DNA of 64,000 nt, taken from Roseibium aquae. Its GTDB lineage: Bacteria; Pseudomonadota; Alphaproteobacteria; Rhizobiales; Stappiaceae. Below, piece by piece: positions 41,382-50,003 of this stretch (its first letter is position 1; every line of letters begins with the position of its first letter). The translations under genes were made by a program, and so were the position numbers. Where the stretch lies: contig NZ_VXDC01000003.1 in assembly GCF_008711285.1 (NCBI RefSeq), positions 186,001 to 250,000 on the forward strand, read 5' to 3'. The notes beneath the pieces were generated by a model, which saw nothing but the letters and a program-made list of their open reading frames with translations, was not told the origin of the DNA and searched no databases.

Positions 41382-44282
41382 TTACGCCGCACGCTCGATG
41401 CGGCAGAGCGTTGCTTTGGTTTCCTGCATCTGGGTCACACTGTCATACCCGTAGGTCTGGGCCGTGTTGCACGCTTCGCCCAGGACATAGGGGTCGGAAC
41501 CGGCCGGATACTTCGACCGCAGATCCTCACCCTGGTAGTGACCTCCGAAGTGGAACGGCATGAAGGCAACGCCGCGCCCGACGCGTTCGGTCACCATGGC
41601 CATGACCCTCACCTTTCCGCCTTCCGGACCGTGAACCCAGACCATCTCCCCGTCGCGGATCCCAAGATCGTTGGCATCGCCCGGGTTGATTTCCACGAAC
41701 ATGTCCTGCTGCAGCTCGGCAAGCCACGGATTGGACCGGGTTTCATCGCCGCCACCTTCGTATTCCACAAGACGCCCGGATGTCAGGATCATCGGGAAGT
41801 CCTTGGAGAAGTCGTTCTTCTGGATGGAGGCATAGGCGGTCGGGACGCGCCAGAAGGTCTTGTCTTCGTACGTGGCGTACTTGTCCAGAAGATCCCGGCG
41901 GTTGGTGTAGAGCGGTTCGCGGTGCACCGGAACCGGATCCGGGAAGGTCCAGACAACCGCGCGCGCCTTGGCGTTGCCGTAGGGGGCGCAACCGTGCTTG
42001 ATCGCCACCCGCTGGATCCCGCCGGACAGGTCGGTCTTCCAGTTGGTGTTGTCGCCGGCGACCGCCTCGATTGACGCCCGCTCCGCATCGGTCAGGTCCG
42101 AATCCCATCCCAGCGACTTGAGCATCGCCATGGTGAATTCGGGATAGCCGTCCTGGATTTCCGATCCGACCGGGTAAGACCCTTCGGCCAGAAGATTGTC
42201 GCCATCGCGCTCGACGCCGAACCGGGCGCGGAAACCCATGCCGCCTTCGGCGACCGGGATCGACGTATCATACAGATTGGCCGATCCGGGGTGTTTCATC
42301 TCCGCGGTGCCCCAGCACGGCCAGGGCATGCCGTAGAAATCGCCGTCGCACGGTCCGCCATTGGCCCGCAGCGTGGTGCGGTCGAATGTGTGCTGGTTGG
42401 CCATGTGAAGCTTCATCCGCTCCGGCGACTGGCCGGTATAGCCGATCGTCCACATGCCCTTGTTGAACTCGCGCGTGATGTCCTCGATCACCGGCTCGTT
42501 GCCATTGACCGCGATGTTCTTGAACATTTCATCCGCGAAGCCGAGCTTCTTGGCCAGGAGATACATGATCTCGTGGTCAGTCTTGCTCTCGAACAGCGGC
42601 TCGATGACCTTTTCGCGCCACTGAAGCGACCGGTTGGAGGCGGTGGCCGATCCATAAGTCTCGAACTGCGTGGTGGCCGGCAGGAGGTAAACCCCGTCTT
42701 TCCGGTCCGACAGGACGGCCGACATGGTCGGGAAAGGATCGATCACGACGAGCGTGTCGAGCTTTTCCATTGCCGTCTTCATGTCGGGAAGCCGGGTCTG
42801 CGAGTTCGGGGCGTGGCCCCAGAATACCATGACCTTGGTGTTCTTCGGCTGCTGCAGGTTCTCCTCGTCCTCCAGAACGCCATCGATCCAGCGGGAAACG
42901 GGAATGCCCTTCTCGTTGATCATCTTCACTTCCTGACCGTTCTTGGTCATGGTCGCGAAGCGGTCGCGCAGGTAATTGACGTCAACGTCCCAAACACGGG
43001 CCCAGTGCGCCCAGGAACCGTCGGCAAGACCATAGTACCCCGGCAGGGTGTCGGCCAAAACGCCAAGGTCGGTTGCGCCCTGCACATTGTCGTGGCCGCG
43101 GAAGATATTGGTTCCGCCGCCGGCCTTGCCCATGTTGCCGAGGGCAAGCTGAAGCACGCAATAGGCGCGGGTGTTGTTGTTGCCGTTCGTGTGCTGCGTT
43201 CCGCCCATGCACCAGATCACGGTGCCGGGCCGGTTGTTGGCCAGCGTGCGGGCAACGCGCTTGAGCTGGGAGCCGGGAACGCCGGTGACGTGCTCGACCT
43301 CATCCGGGGTCCAGCGCGCCACTTCTTCCTTGATCTGTTCCATTCCCCAAACGCGCTGACGGATGAACTCCTTGTCTTCCCAGCCGTTGTCGAAAATGTG
43401 CCAGAGAATGCCCCAAACCAGGGCAACGTCCGATCCCGGGCGGAACCGGACATACTCTGTGGCATGGGCGGCGGTCCGGGTGAACCGCGGATCGCAGACG
43501 ATCAGCGGGGCGTTGTTCTCTTCCTTGGCCTTCAGCACGTGGAGCAGCGACACCGGGTGCGCTTCGGCGGGATTGCCGCCGATGATGAAAATCGCCTTGG
43601 AGTTGTGAATGTCGTTGTAGGAGTTGGTCATCGCGCCATAGCCCCAGGTGTTGGCAACACCTGCGACAGTGGTCGAGTGACAAATACGGGCCTGGTGGTC
43701 GATGTTGTTCGTGCCGAAGAAGGCCGCGAATTTGCGCAAGAGATACGCCTGCTCGTTGTTGTGCTTGGCGGACCCGAGCCAATACACACTGTCCGGCCCT
43801 TCGTTTTGCTGGACCTGGAGCATCTTGTCGCCAAGCTCGTCGATCGCCTGCTCCCAGGAAATCCGCTCCCATTGGCCGTTGACCAGCTTCGTGGGATACT
43901 TCAACCGGCGCTCGCCATGGGCGTGCTCGCGCACAGCCGCGCCCTTGGCGCAGTGCGAACCAAGGTTGAACGGGCTGTCGAAACCCGGTTCCTGACCGGT
44001 CCACACACCGTCTTGCACCTCGGCCAGAACCGTGCAGCCGACGGAACAGTGCGTGCAAACCGTTTTCTTGATCTCAACCTTGGCACCGGCGATGGGGCCC
44101 GCGGCTTCCGCCTTGCGCACCATGCCAGCGGACCCGACCGCGGCCACGGCGGCAAATCCGCCGGCCGCAATCCCCGACCGGCGAAGGAACGTGCGCCTGT
44201 CCATCGTCGTGGCCGCCGCATCCGCAAGAGCGGCAGATATCCGCCCGCGCCGGGCGATACCGCTGGTCTTTTTCCTGAGCAT
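41382..44282 (-). CDS. fdhA: Formate dehydrogenase alpha (catalytic) subunit, cysteine type
   Basis: A 966-residue Mo-bisMGD enzyme that oxidises formate to CO2 in the periplasm. A twin-arginine signal is at 28-60 (DRRTFLRRSGIAAGG). The 4Fe-4S cluster uses C76-x2-C79-x3-C83 and C111. The catalytic selenocysteine of E. coli FDH-N/H is replaced by Cys, C201 in ARICHSTTVAG, with conserved His next to it. Molybdopterin contacts include CMGGTQHTNGNNN and QTRLPDM. The extra 27 residues before the TAT motif are unusual; GAGGGAG 8 nt before the ATG supports the start. The operon order is chaperone, TAT microprotein, fdhA, fdhB, lipoprotein, fdhC. Confidence 0.95.
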   Translation of the reverse strand: MLRKKTSGIARRGRISAALADAAATTMDRRTFLRRSGIAAGGFAAVAAVGSAGMVRKAEAAGPIAGAKVEIKKTVCTHCSVGCTVLAEVQDGVWTGQEPGFDSPFNLGSHCAKGAAVREHAHGERRLKYPTKLVNGQWERISWEQAIDELGDKMLQVQQNEGPDSVYWLGSAKHNNEQAYLLRKFAAFFGTNNIDHQARICHSTTVAGVANTWGYGAMTNSYNDIHNSKAIFIIGGNPAEAHPVSLLHVLKAKEENNAPLIVCDPRFTRTAAHATEYVRFRPGSDVALVWGILWHIFDNGWEDKEFIRQRVWGMEQIKEEVARWTPDEVEHVTGVPGSQLKRVARTLANNRPGTVIWCMGGTQHTNGNNNTRAYCVLQLALGNMGKAGGGTNIFRGHDNVQGATDLGVLADTLPGYYGLADGSWAHWARVWDVDVNYLRDRFATMTKNGQEVKMINEKGIPVSRWIDGVLEDEENLQQPKNTKVMVFWGHAPNSQTRLPDMKTAMEKLDTLVVIDPFPTMSAVLSDRKDGVYLLPATTQFETYGSATASNRSLQWREKVIEPLFESKTDHEIMYLLAKKLGFADEMFKNIAVNGNEPVIEDITREFNKGMWTIGYTGQSPERMKLHMANQHTFDRTTLRANGGPCDGDFYGMPWPCWGTAEMKHPGSANLYDTSIPVAEGGMGFRARFGVERDGDNLLAEGSYPVGSEIQDGYPEFTMAMLKSLGWDSDLTDAERASIEAVAGDNTNWKTDLSGGIQRVAIKHGCAPYGNAKARAVVWTFPDPVPVHREPLYTNRRDLLDKYATYEDKTFWRVPTAYASIQKNDFSKDFPMILTSGRLVEYEGGGDETRSNPWLAELQQDMFVEINPGDANDLGIRDGEMVWVHGPEGGKVRVMAMVTERVGRGVAFMPFHFGGHYQGEDLRSKYPAGSDPYVLGEACNTAQTYGYDSVTQMQETKATLCRIERAA

Positions 44283-44375
44283 CTCGTTTCTCCCTCACTT
44301 CGGGCGGCCGGATCAGCGATCCGTGTCCCGACTGCACCCGGCGCCGTCGCGTCCGGCCAAAGGTGCAAGATCTGT

Positions 44376-44567
44376 CTAGAAGCGCGCGGTTTCGTAGGCG
44401 CGTTTCACATGGTCCGTTTCCTGATAGCCGGAAGCTCCAGCCGCCGGGGTCTCTGCGGCGGAGGCTTGACCTGTCATCAGTGTCGCGCCACTCGCCAGGG
44501 TCCCAAGGCTCGCCAGCTTGAGGAAATCGCGACGCCCTTTGACGTCCTTTTCCAACTTCTCACCCAT
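44376..44567 (-). CDS. Small TAT-signal protein of the formate dehydrogenase operon
   Basis: A 63-residue protein with a twin-arginine motif (GRRDFLKLASLG), hydrophobic core and cleavage near ASAAE. The remaining part is about 25 residues (ASGYQETDHVKRAYETARF). It resembles the formate dehydrogenase region TAT protein family found upstream of FDH alpha genes. It is 94 nt before fdhA and 106 nt after the chaperone gene, with GAGGAG upstream. Its role is not established. Confidence 0.85.
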   Translation of the reverse strand: MGEKLEKDVKGRRDFLKLASLGTLASGATLMTGQASAAETPAAGASGYQETDHVKRAYETARF

Positions 44568-44672
44568 TGCCTGTTCTCCTCATGGCACCGGTTTGCGCCC
44601 GGTGCCGGTTTCATTCTGCCTGTCGGGGCCGAAAGACCCGAACCCGGCGCGATCGTGACGGGCTCCCCCGCC

Positions 44673-45296
44673 TTAAGCAGCCATCGAGAAGGCGTCCGCC
44701 TCCACAGCCATCAAAACCCGGCCCAGACCGCCGGCCGCCGCGTAGAAGGGGCTGGTGGTTTGAGCTTCGAGATCCTTGAAAAAATGCGGGGCCCACTTGC
44801 CAATGTGCCCGCTGAAGAATGCCTGCTGCGCCGCCAGCGGCAACGGACCCTCGTGCCAGAGGTCTCCCCGGATCAATCCGCCCATCATCTGCATCAGCGA
44901 TGCGATATGGTCCTCCGGCTCGCACACGCCCTCGTTGCGGGCTATGCCCAGCTGCGCCATCGAGGCCCGCAAATCCGCGAGCGGCTTTTCGTTCAGGAAA
45001 CCGGTCAGGTAATAGGACCCGTAGGGCACCAGTTCGCCGCGGCCAATGCCGATGAAGAGGTCGTGATAGGCGCGCTTGAGTGTCGCTTCGTCCGTTTTCC
45101 GAGCCTCACCGATCACGCGCTCAAGTGCCTTGCCGACGTCGGTACTGGAAAGCGCGGGCTCAATCTCCATAGCGGCGACCGCGCGCAAAAGATCTGAGTT
45201 TGGCGCGGCTTGAAGAAGCGCCCCAATAAAATCGTACAGATCAGCGCGATCGGCGTCCTCGGGCGCCACCGCGCCGCGAGATACTCCTTGAGTCAT
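44673..45296 (-). CDS. TorD/DmsD-family chaperone of formate dehydrogenase
   Basis: A 207-residue all-helical cytosolic protein, a redox-enzyme maturation factor that binds TAT signals of molybdoenzymes. Typical features are the early DLYDFIGALLQAAPNSDLL, the central YHDLFIGIGRGELVPYGSYY (family core Y-x-x-L-F-x-G) and EPEDHIASLMQMMGGLI. The ATG at 45296 is supported by GAGGGAG 6-8 nt upstream; the open frame extends 25 codons without similarity. It is the first gene of the FDH operon. Client: most likely FdhA. Confidence 0.88.
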   Translation of the reverse strand: MTQGVSRGAVAPEDADRADLYDFIGALLQAAPNSDLLRAVAAMEIEPALSSTDVGKALERVIGEARKTDEATLKRAYHDLFIGIGRGELVPYGSYYLTGFLNEKPLADLRASMAQLGIARNEGVCEPEDHIASLMQMMGGLIRGDLWHEGPLPLAAQQAFFSGHIGKWAPHFFKDLEAQTTSPFYAAAGGLGRVLMAVEADAFSMAA

Positions 45297-45318
45297 GTTT
45301 TTCTCCCTCGGCGTAAAG

Positions 45319-45336
45319 AATTGCGCGTGCGCAATT
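45319..45336 (-). promoter_or_regulatory. Perfect palindrome before the formate dehydrogenase operon
   Basis: AATTGCGC-GT-GCGCAATT is an exact 8+2+8 palindrome, 23 nt before the chaperone ATG. A second GCAATTG element lies a few bases upstream. Its place suggests a repressor site overlapping the leader of the FDH operon. Confidence 0.5.
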
Positions 45337-45857
45337 TCGCCGCAATTGAAATCCATGCCGCCCTGCAACATAAGGTGTCTCTATATACCCTAAATTTGCT
45401 CTTTGAATCTAATCTGTAAAAAATTACATTATTTCACATAAAAACACATAATACGTGTTCATACGTAAAGTTACACAAGAAACCGTCAACCTGCCGCAAA
45501 ACCCGACGACAAACCGCCAAATCAAACCTCTTGACGGACCGATTCCGGTACCCGCGATGACGGCGTTTTCAGCCAATAGCCTCCCAACTCAGGCTCCAAG
45601 CATCATAATGGCTGTGAAAACATGGACTTAGGTGAATAGGAATGCAAACGGCATCGGGGTCGCCGGATCGATTTGGCGCGCTCCGGAAAAACCCGCTTGT
45701 GCAGGGGCCGACGCGATCTTGCGGCATCGCAGCAAGCACATATGGCAAAACATATGTTCCGGAAGACAAAAGCTCACCCGGAAAGTCCGGTTAAAAAGTG
45801 GGCCGGATCCCTCCGGATTCCGGCAGCAGCCGTCCCGAGCCGCCGACCGACGGCGTC
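45337..45857. promoter_or_regulatory. AT-rich regulatory region between the FDH operon and mrp
   Basis: About 520 nt without a convincing gene. The stretch 45,371-45,490 is much more AT-rich than the surroundings and should hold the FDH promoter. It includes TACGT-N6-ACGTA near 45,458-45,473. A further perfect repeat, ACATATG-N6-CATATGT, is at 45738-45757. Short open frames here lack ribosome sites. Confidence 0.45.
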
Positions 45858-47042
45858 TTACTCGTAAACGATGCTGGGAGCGGCCCGCTGACCATCCGCG
45901 CCGTAGCGGTCCAGTTCGCCCATGACCTTGGACGCGATATCGCGGTAGATGGCAGCATGGGCACTTTCAGGATCGGACACGACCACCGGCGTTCCGGCAT
46001 CCGAGGTTTCCCGGATCTGCATGTTCAACGGCACTTCGCCGAGGAATGGCACGCCGAGCTTCTCCGCCTCCGCCCGCGCGCCGCCATGACCGAAAATGTC
46101 ATGCCGCCCGCCGCAATCCGGGCACAGGAAATAGCTCATGTTCTCGACGATGCCCAGCACCGGCACATCGACCCGGCGGAACATGTTGAGGCCCTTGCGC
46201 GCATCGATCAGCGCCAGGTCCTGCGGCGTGGAGACGATGACGGCCCCGGCCAGCGGCACCTGCTGCGCCATGGTCAACTGCGCATCGCCCGTCCCCGGCG
46301 GCATGTCGACCACCAGCACATCCAGTTCTCCCCAGGCCACTTCGCGTAGCATCTGGGTGAGCGCCGAAATCACCATCGGGCCGCGCCAGATCATCGGCGT
46401 TTCCTCTTCCACAAGGAACCCCATGGACATCACCTTGACGCCATATCCTTCCAGCGGCTTCAAAATGCGCCCGGACACCGGCTCAGGCCGCCCCGAGACC
46501 CGAAACAGGCGCGGGATCGAGGGGCCGTAAATATCCGCATCGAGAACCCCGACCTTCAAGCCGTTGGCCTGAAGCCCAAGCGCCAGATTGGCGGTGGTGG
46601 TGGATTTTCCCACACCGCCCTTGCCCGAGGCCACGGCAATGATACGCTTGACACCGGGCACGCCAGGTTTTGGGCCCGGCTGCTCCTGCGGGGCGGCCGT
46701 CTTGGCCTGCATGGGCGGCGGAACCGCGCCGATTTGGGCCCGGGAAGGCGCCGGACGCGCGGGAGGAGGAGAGGCCTTGGCAGACCCCGCTGCGCGCTCG
46801 GCCGTCAAGGCGACCATCGCACTTTCCACGCCGGGTACCTCTTTCACGACTTTCTCCGCCGCTTGCCGCAATGGCTCAAGCTCCTGGGCCCTTTCCGCTG
46901 GAACGGTGATCGAGAAGGCCACACGGCCGTCGGAGACAAAAACATCGGACACCAGCCCCAGCGAGACCAGATCGCCCTCAAGATCCGGCCCTTTGACCTT
47001 GGCCAGTTGCTCCATGACAGCCTGCTTGATGGTTTCGCTCAT
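45858..47042 (-). CDS. mrp: Mrp/ApbC-family iron-sulfur carrier ATPase
   Basis: A 394-residue P-loop ATPase that carries and delivers Fe-S clusters. The N-terminal DUF59/MIP18 domain is at about 1-85 (LAKVKGPDLEGDLVSLGLV). A Pro/Ala linker leads to the ATPase domain: IAVASGKGGVGKSTTTANLA (deviant Walker A), DADIYGPSIPRLF, and VDMPPGTGDAQL (Walker B region). The C-terminal Cys pair in YFLCPDCGGRHDIFG binds the cluster. The ATG at 47042 has AAGGCG upstream; 16 extra codons are open before it. It may serve FdhAB and other Fe-S proteins nearby. Confidence 0.93.
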   Translation of the reverse strand: MSETIKQAVMEQLAKVKGPDLEGDLVSLGLVSDVFVSDGRVAFSITVPAERAQELEPLRQAAEKVVKEVPGVESAMVALTAERAAGSAKASPPPARPAPSRAQIGAVPPPMQAKTAAPQEQPGPKPGVPGVKRIIAVASGKGGVGKSTTTANLALGLQANGLKVGVLDADIYGPSIPRLFRVSGRPEPVSGRILKPLEGYGVKVMSMGFLVEEETPMIWRGPMVISALTQMLREVAWGELDVLVVDMPPGTGDAQLTMAQQVPLAGAVIVSTPQDLALIDARKGLNMFRRVDVPVLGIVENMSYFLCPDCGGRHDIFGHGGARAEAEKLGVPFLGEVPLNMQIRETSDAGTPVVVSDPESAHAAIYRDIASKVMGELDRYGADGQRAAPSIVYE

Positions 47043-47175
47043 GATGTGCGCCTTGTTTTCGCGTCCTGTCCGGCACGGCACCGGAATCACCGCCCTAACC
47101 TAACTACGTAAAAACCCGCGTCAATCGCAACACGCAGGGCCGGGCTTCATCGGCATCGCGGGGCCGTGCGCAGCG

Positions 47176-47207
47176 AAAAAAAAGCCGCACCCCGGGGACG
47201 CGGCTTT
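47176..47207 (-). terminator. Intrinsic terminator on the minus strand (gap 47043-47384)
   Basis: AAAGCCGC (47181-47188) pairs with GCGGCTTT (47200-47207), with a self-complementary CCCCGGGG loop. Read on the minus strand it is followed by an eight-base T-run. It ends the transcript of the 43-aa membrane protein gene and isolates mrp. Nothing else is seen in this gap. Confidence 0.85.
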
Positions 47208-47384
47208 CACTGTTGAACAAAGCAGTGGTTCGCTTACAACCTTATCTTGCGGCGCGCGGCGCTGGGAAACGTCAAATGAAACGCCGCACGATCGACAAGG
47301 GCCGAAGGGGTTACCGGCCGGTCATTCAAGGCGGCCTTATGCATTTCCTCAGGAGGAGACGATCAACGCCTTCACCAAAAGACC

Positions 47385-47516
47385 TCAGACGAACCAGAGT
47401 ACCGCGATCGCCGCGATGACAATGGCAGCAAGGCCAAGCGAAATTGTCAAAACGCGCGCATTCTCTTTTTCCGAGTTCGCCTGACGCGCCTCGGTCTTGT
47501 TCTTCACGATTGGCAT
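47385..47516 (-). CDS. 43-aa single-pass membrane protein
   Basis: A 43-residue protein with a polar basic N-terminus (MPIVKNKTEARQANSEKENA) and one hydrophobic helix to the end (VLTISLGLAAIVIAAIAVLW). AAGGAG lies 5 nt before the ATG, an excellent ribosome site; the frame is open further up but without one. A strong terminator lies downstream on the same strand, so it is a monocistronic unit. No function is known. Confidence 0.72.
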   Translation of the reverse strand: MPIVKNKTEARQANSEKENARVLTISLGLAAIVIAAIAVLWFV

Positions 47517-47938
47517 AGGTGCTCCTTCCGTTGTCATCCGAGCCGCGGCACGCGCAGGCTCCGGCCCATTCAATTGGGGCCCGTTCAGATGCTGCCCTTG
47601 GCAAGCCGGACCCGGGGAACCCTGCCGGCTATTCATAGGGCACGGGCCACACACAGGCAGCCGGGGAAGCCAACGCCCGCGGGGGCGCTTCAGCAATGTG
47701 TAGAGAACAAGGCTCCCTGCACCCCCTGTTAGTTAATAGCTTCATCCCTTAAGTCAATCATGCGTCCCAAGTCGGAGAATTTACGTTTTTCATTTCGATC
47801 AAAACACAATTATTATTTCAATATAAAATATTAATACTGATAGATTTCCAATTTCAGATCTCAGATATGTCTGCATTGGAAAATTTTTTCATCCCGATTA
47901 AACTCCGCGGGAATCGTCCGGACAGAAAGCCCACAGCC
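47517..47938. other. Intergenic region with an AT-rich tract before the SDR gene
   Basis: About 420 nt. The part 47,760-47,870 is markedly AT-rich, includes AATAT-AAA-ATATT, and probably holds the promoter of the SDR gene. The left part carries the promoter of the 43-aa protein. No gene is seen. Confidence 0.45.
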
Positions 47939-48619
47939 ATGACTACGATCCTGATCACCGCCACCAATCGGGGGATTGGCCGCGACCTGGCCAGATCTGC
48001 CCTATCGCGGAACTGGACCGTCTATGGTTCCGTGCGCGATGCCCGGCAAGCAGAGCAAGCGGCGGCGGAGTTCGGACCGGCGTTCACGCCTCTGGTTTTC
48101 GATGTGAGGGATCACGAGGCCATCGGCCGCGCCGCCACCCGGCTCGAAAGCCCCCTGGACATCCTGGTCAACAATGCCGGCATCATCGGACCCGACCGGC
48201 AGTCCCCGCTCGATATGGATTTTCCCGGCTTTGCGCAAACCCTTGAGGTCAACACGCTTGCTCCCCTTGCGGTCACTCAGACTTTTCTGCCGAACCTGCG
48301 CCGGGCCAGCCTCGGCCGGATTCTGACCATTTCCAGCCAAATGGCCTGGATGGGGTACCAGAAGTCGGACCGCATTGCCTACCGGGCGTCAAAGGCCGCC
48401 GTGAACAAGGTGATGCAGGGGCTGGCCACCGATCTGAGACCGGAAGGCATCGTGGCGGTACCGGTCGATCCGGGTTGGGTGCGCACCGACATGGGCGGCG
48501 CCGATGCCGACAACGATCCGGGACAGGTGGCCGAAGGTATCCTCGAATTGACCGGGCGGCTAACACTCGAGGACAGCGGAAAGTTCTTCAAGTGGTCTGG
48601 CGAGGAACGCCCCTACTGA
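47939..48619 (+). CDS. Short-chain dehydrogenase/reductase (SDR)
   Basis: A 226-residue classical SDR. The dinucleotide motif is TATNRGIGRDLA (T-x3-G-x-G) at about 6-17. DILVNNAGIIGPD holds the NNAG motif; the catalytic triad is Ser in RILTISSQMAW, then Y-x3-K as AYRASKAAVNK. The C-terminal VDPGWVRTDMGG is typical of the carbonyl-reductase-like group that uses NADPH. The ATG at 47939 gives the normal N-terminus; an upstream in-frame ATG adds 24 non-homologous residues. Substrate unknown. Confidence 0.88.
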   Translation: MTTILITATNRGIGRDLARSALSRNWTVYGSVRDARQAEQAAAEFGPAFTPLVFDVRDHEAIGRAATRLESPLDILVNNAGIIGPDRQSPLDMDFPGFAQTLEVNTLAPLAVTQTFLPNLRRASLGRILTISSQMAWMGYQKSDRIAYRASKAAVNKVMQGLATDLRPEGIVAVPVDPGWVRTDMGGADADNDPGQVAEGILELTGRLTLEDSGKFFKWSGEERPY

Positions 48620-48736
48620 GCCGCATTACAAAGGGGAGATTTCCTTTCCGTTCTTTGGATTGGACTTTTCGCCCTGGCACCGCGTAGATACCGGTCCTGT
48701 ACCCGTTCAAATCCCGGCGCTGTTCAAAGATTTCCC

Positions 48737-49336
48737 ATGACCTGGCCTGCCCCGATCACGCTTCACGGCACCCACGTGCGTCTTGAGCCCCTGGCTCACC
48801 ATCATGCGCCCGACCTGGCCGAAGCCAGTGCGGACGGGAACCTGGCCGCCCTTTGGTACACAAGCGTACCGGCTCCGGAGGCCGTTCCGGCGGAAATCGA
48901 CCGGCGGCTTGCGCTCCAGGCCGCGGGATCGATGCTGCCCTTTGCGGTGATCCAGCCCAGTACAGGACAGGCGGTGGGAATGACCACCTACATGAATGTG
49001 GATGCCGTGAACACACGGGTGGAAATCGGCTCCACCTGGTACCGGAAATCCGTGCAGCGCACGCCGCTCAACACCGAGGCGAAACTCCTGCTGTTGACCC
49101 ATGCGTTCGAGGCACTCGACTGCATCGCCGTCGAATTCCGCACGCATTTCCTGAACCGCCAGAGCCGGCAGGCGATCGAGCGTCTCGGCGCGAAGCTGGA
49201 CGGGATATTGCGCGCGCATCAGGTCATGCCCAATGGCACCCTGCGCGACACCGCCGTCTATTCGATCATCGCCTGCGAATGGCCTGCGGTGCGGGCGGGT
49301 CTGCTTCTCAAACTGGGCCGCTTGCCGGGCAACTGA
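48737..49336 (+). CDS. GNAT family acetyltransferase (RimJ/RimL type)
   Basis: A 199-residue acetyltransferase. The pattern ITLHGTHVRLEPLAHHHAPD at the start, VEIGSTWYRKSVQRTPLNTE, and CIAVEFRTHFLNRQSRQAIERLGA fits the RimJ/RimL-like group that acetylates N-termini or small molecules. The region QRTPLNTEAKLLLL stands in for the acetyl-CoA loop. It stands alone between SDR and BLUF genes. Target unknown. Confidence 0.85.
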   Translation: MTWPAPITLHGTHVRLEPLAHHHAPDLAEASADGNLAALWYTSVPAPEAVPAEIDRRLALQAAGSMLPFAVIQPSTGQAVGMTTYMNVDAVNTRVEIGSTWYRKSVQRTPLNTEAKLLLLTHAFEALDCIAVEFRTHFLNRQSRQAIERLGAKLDGILRAHQVMPNGTLRDTAVYSIIACEWPAVRAGLLLKLGRLPGN

Positions 49337-49470
49337 CCTGCGGGCGGCTCTCAAGAAACGGCAACCGGGCCAACCCGGAGCTGTGCAAATCCATTTCTTG
49401 TTAACCAAAGGGGAAGATTTGAGGCGCACGCTTTTGAGATCGCAGGACGCGAAGCAAAAAGAGCGGCGAC

Positions 49471-49929
49471 ATGGACCTTTACCGCATTTGTTACCGGGCC
49501 CGAATCGACAGGACCTGGCTCAACGGATCTCTGGAGACTGAGCTCGACCAGGCCCTTGGCCGGATCCGGCGCACCAACCGGGTGGCCGGAGTGACAGGCG
49601 CCCTGTTTCTTGGCCGCACCCATGTCATGCAGCTTCTGGAGGGTGGGACGGGGCCCGTCCTGGAAACCCTCTACCATATCATGCAGGATCAACGGCTGGA
49701 GGACATGGAAGCGGTGTGCCACGAACCCGTGGCAGAACGCAGTTTTCCAGCCAGCTTGATGTTTTTCCGGGATTTGAGGGGCATCCATTTCCTCGGCGCC
49801 GCTGAGGACTTGTGCGCCCTTTTGGACAGGAACGAGCGGCTCGACCGGGCACACCTGCAGGCTTTCCTCGACGTGTTCGCTCCGTCTTTAAGCGCCGGCC
49901 ATGCCACCCGGCAAATGATGCTGGTCTAA
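49471..49929 (+). CDS. BLUF-domain blue-light photoreceptor
   Basis: A 152-residue short BLUF protein with an FAD-binding fold and a C-terminal helical cap, no output domain. The flavin-interacting Tyr is Y8 in LYRICYRARI; the essential Gln is in HVMQLLEGGTG at about residue 52, and Asn is in RRTNRVAGVTG. The semi-conserved Met is present (SLMFFRDL), but the Trp often found two residues before it is not (Ser instead). The photocycle residues Tyr, Asn and Gln are complete, so it should respond to light, probably by binding a partner. It lies 74 nt before fdhD, possibly by chance. Partner unknown. Confidence 0.88.
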   Translation: MDLYRICYRARIDRTWLNGSLETELDQALGRIRRTNRVAGVTGALFLGRTHVMQLLEGGTGPVLETLYHIMQDQRLEDMEAVCHEPVAERSFPASLMFFRDLRGIHFLGAAEDLCALLDRNERLDRAHLQAFLDVFAPSLSAGHATRQMMLV

Positions 49930-50003
49930 CCTCCGCCGATTGCGCCTTGCCTGAAGGCCGGGGCCCGCCCTACTCTTGCGCCTGAAAGCAATGGAGTCTT
50001 CAG

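Noticed and set aside
41382-44282. Selenocysteine in the formate dehydrogenase active site
   Set aside because: No in-frame TGA; the position is an ordinary Cys codon (C201).
42291-45197. Very long plus-strand open frame (968 codons) opposite fdhA
   Set aside because: GC-rich codon bias of fdhA leaves the antisense frame open; the product has no fold-like pattern and contradicts the clear FDH genes.
45569-45769. 66-codon minus-strand frame in the FDH upstream region
   Set aside because: No ribosome site, composition unlike neighbours, and it covers a palindrome.
45632-45925. 97-codon plus-strand frame upstream of mrp
   Set aside because: Overlaps the mrp 3' end, lacks a ribosome site and lies in a region better explained as FDH control sequence.
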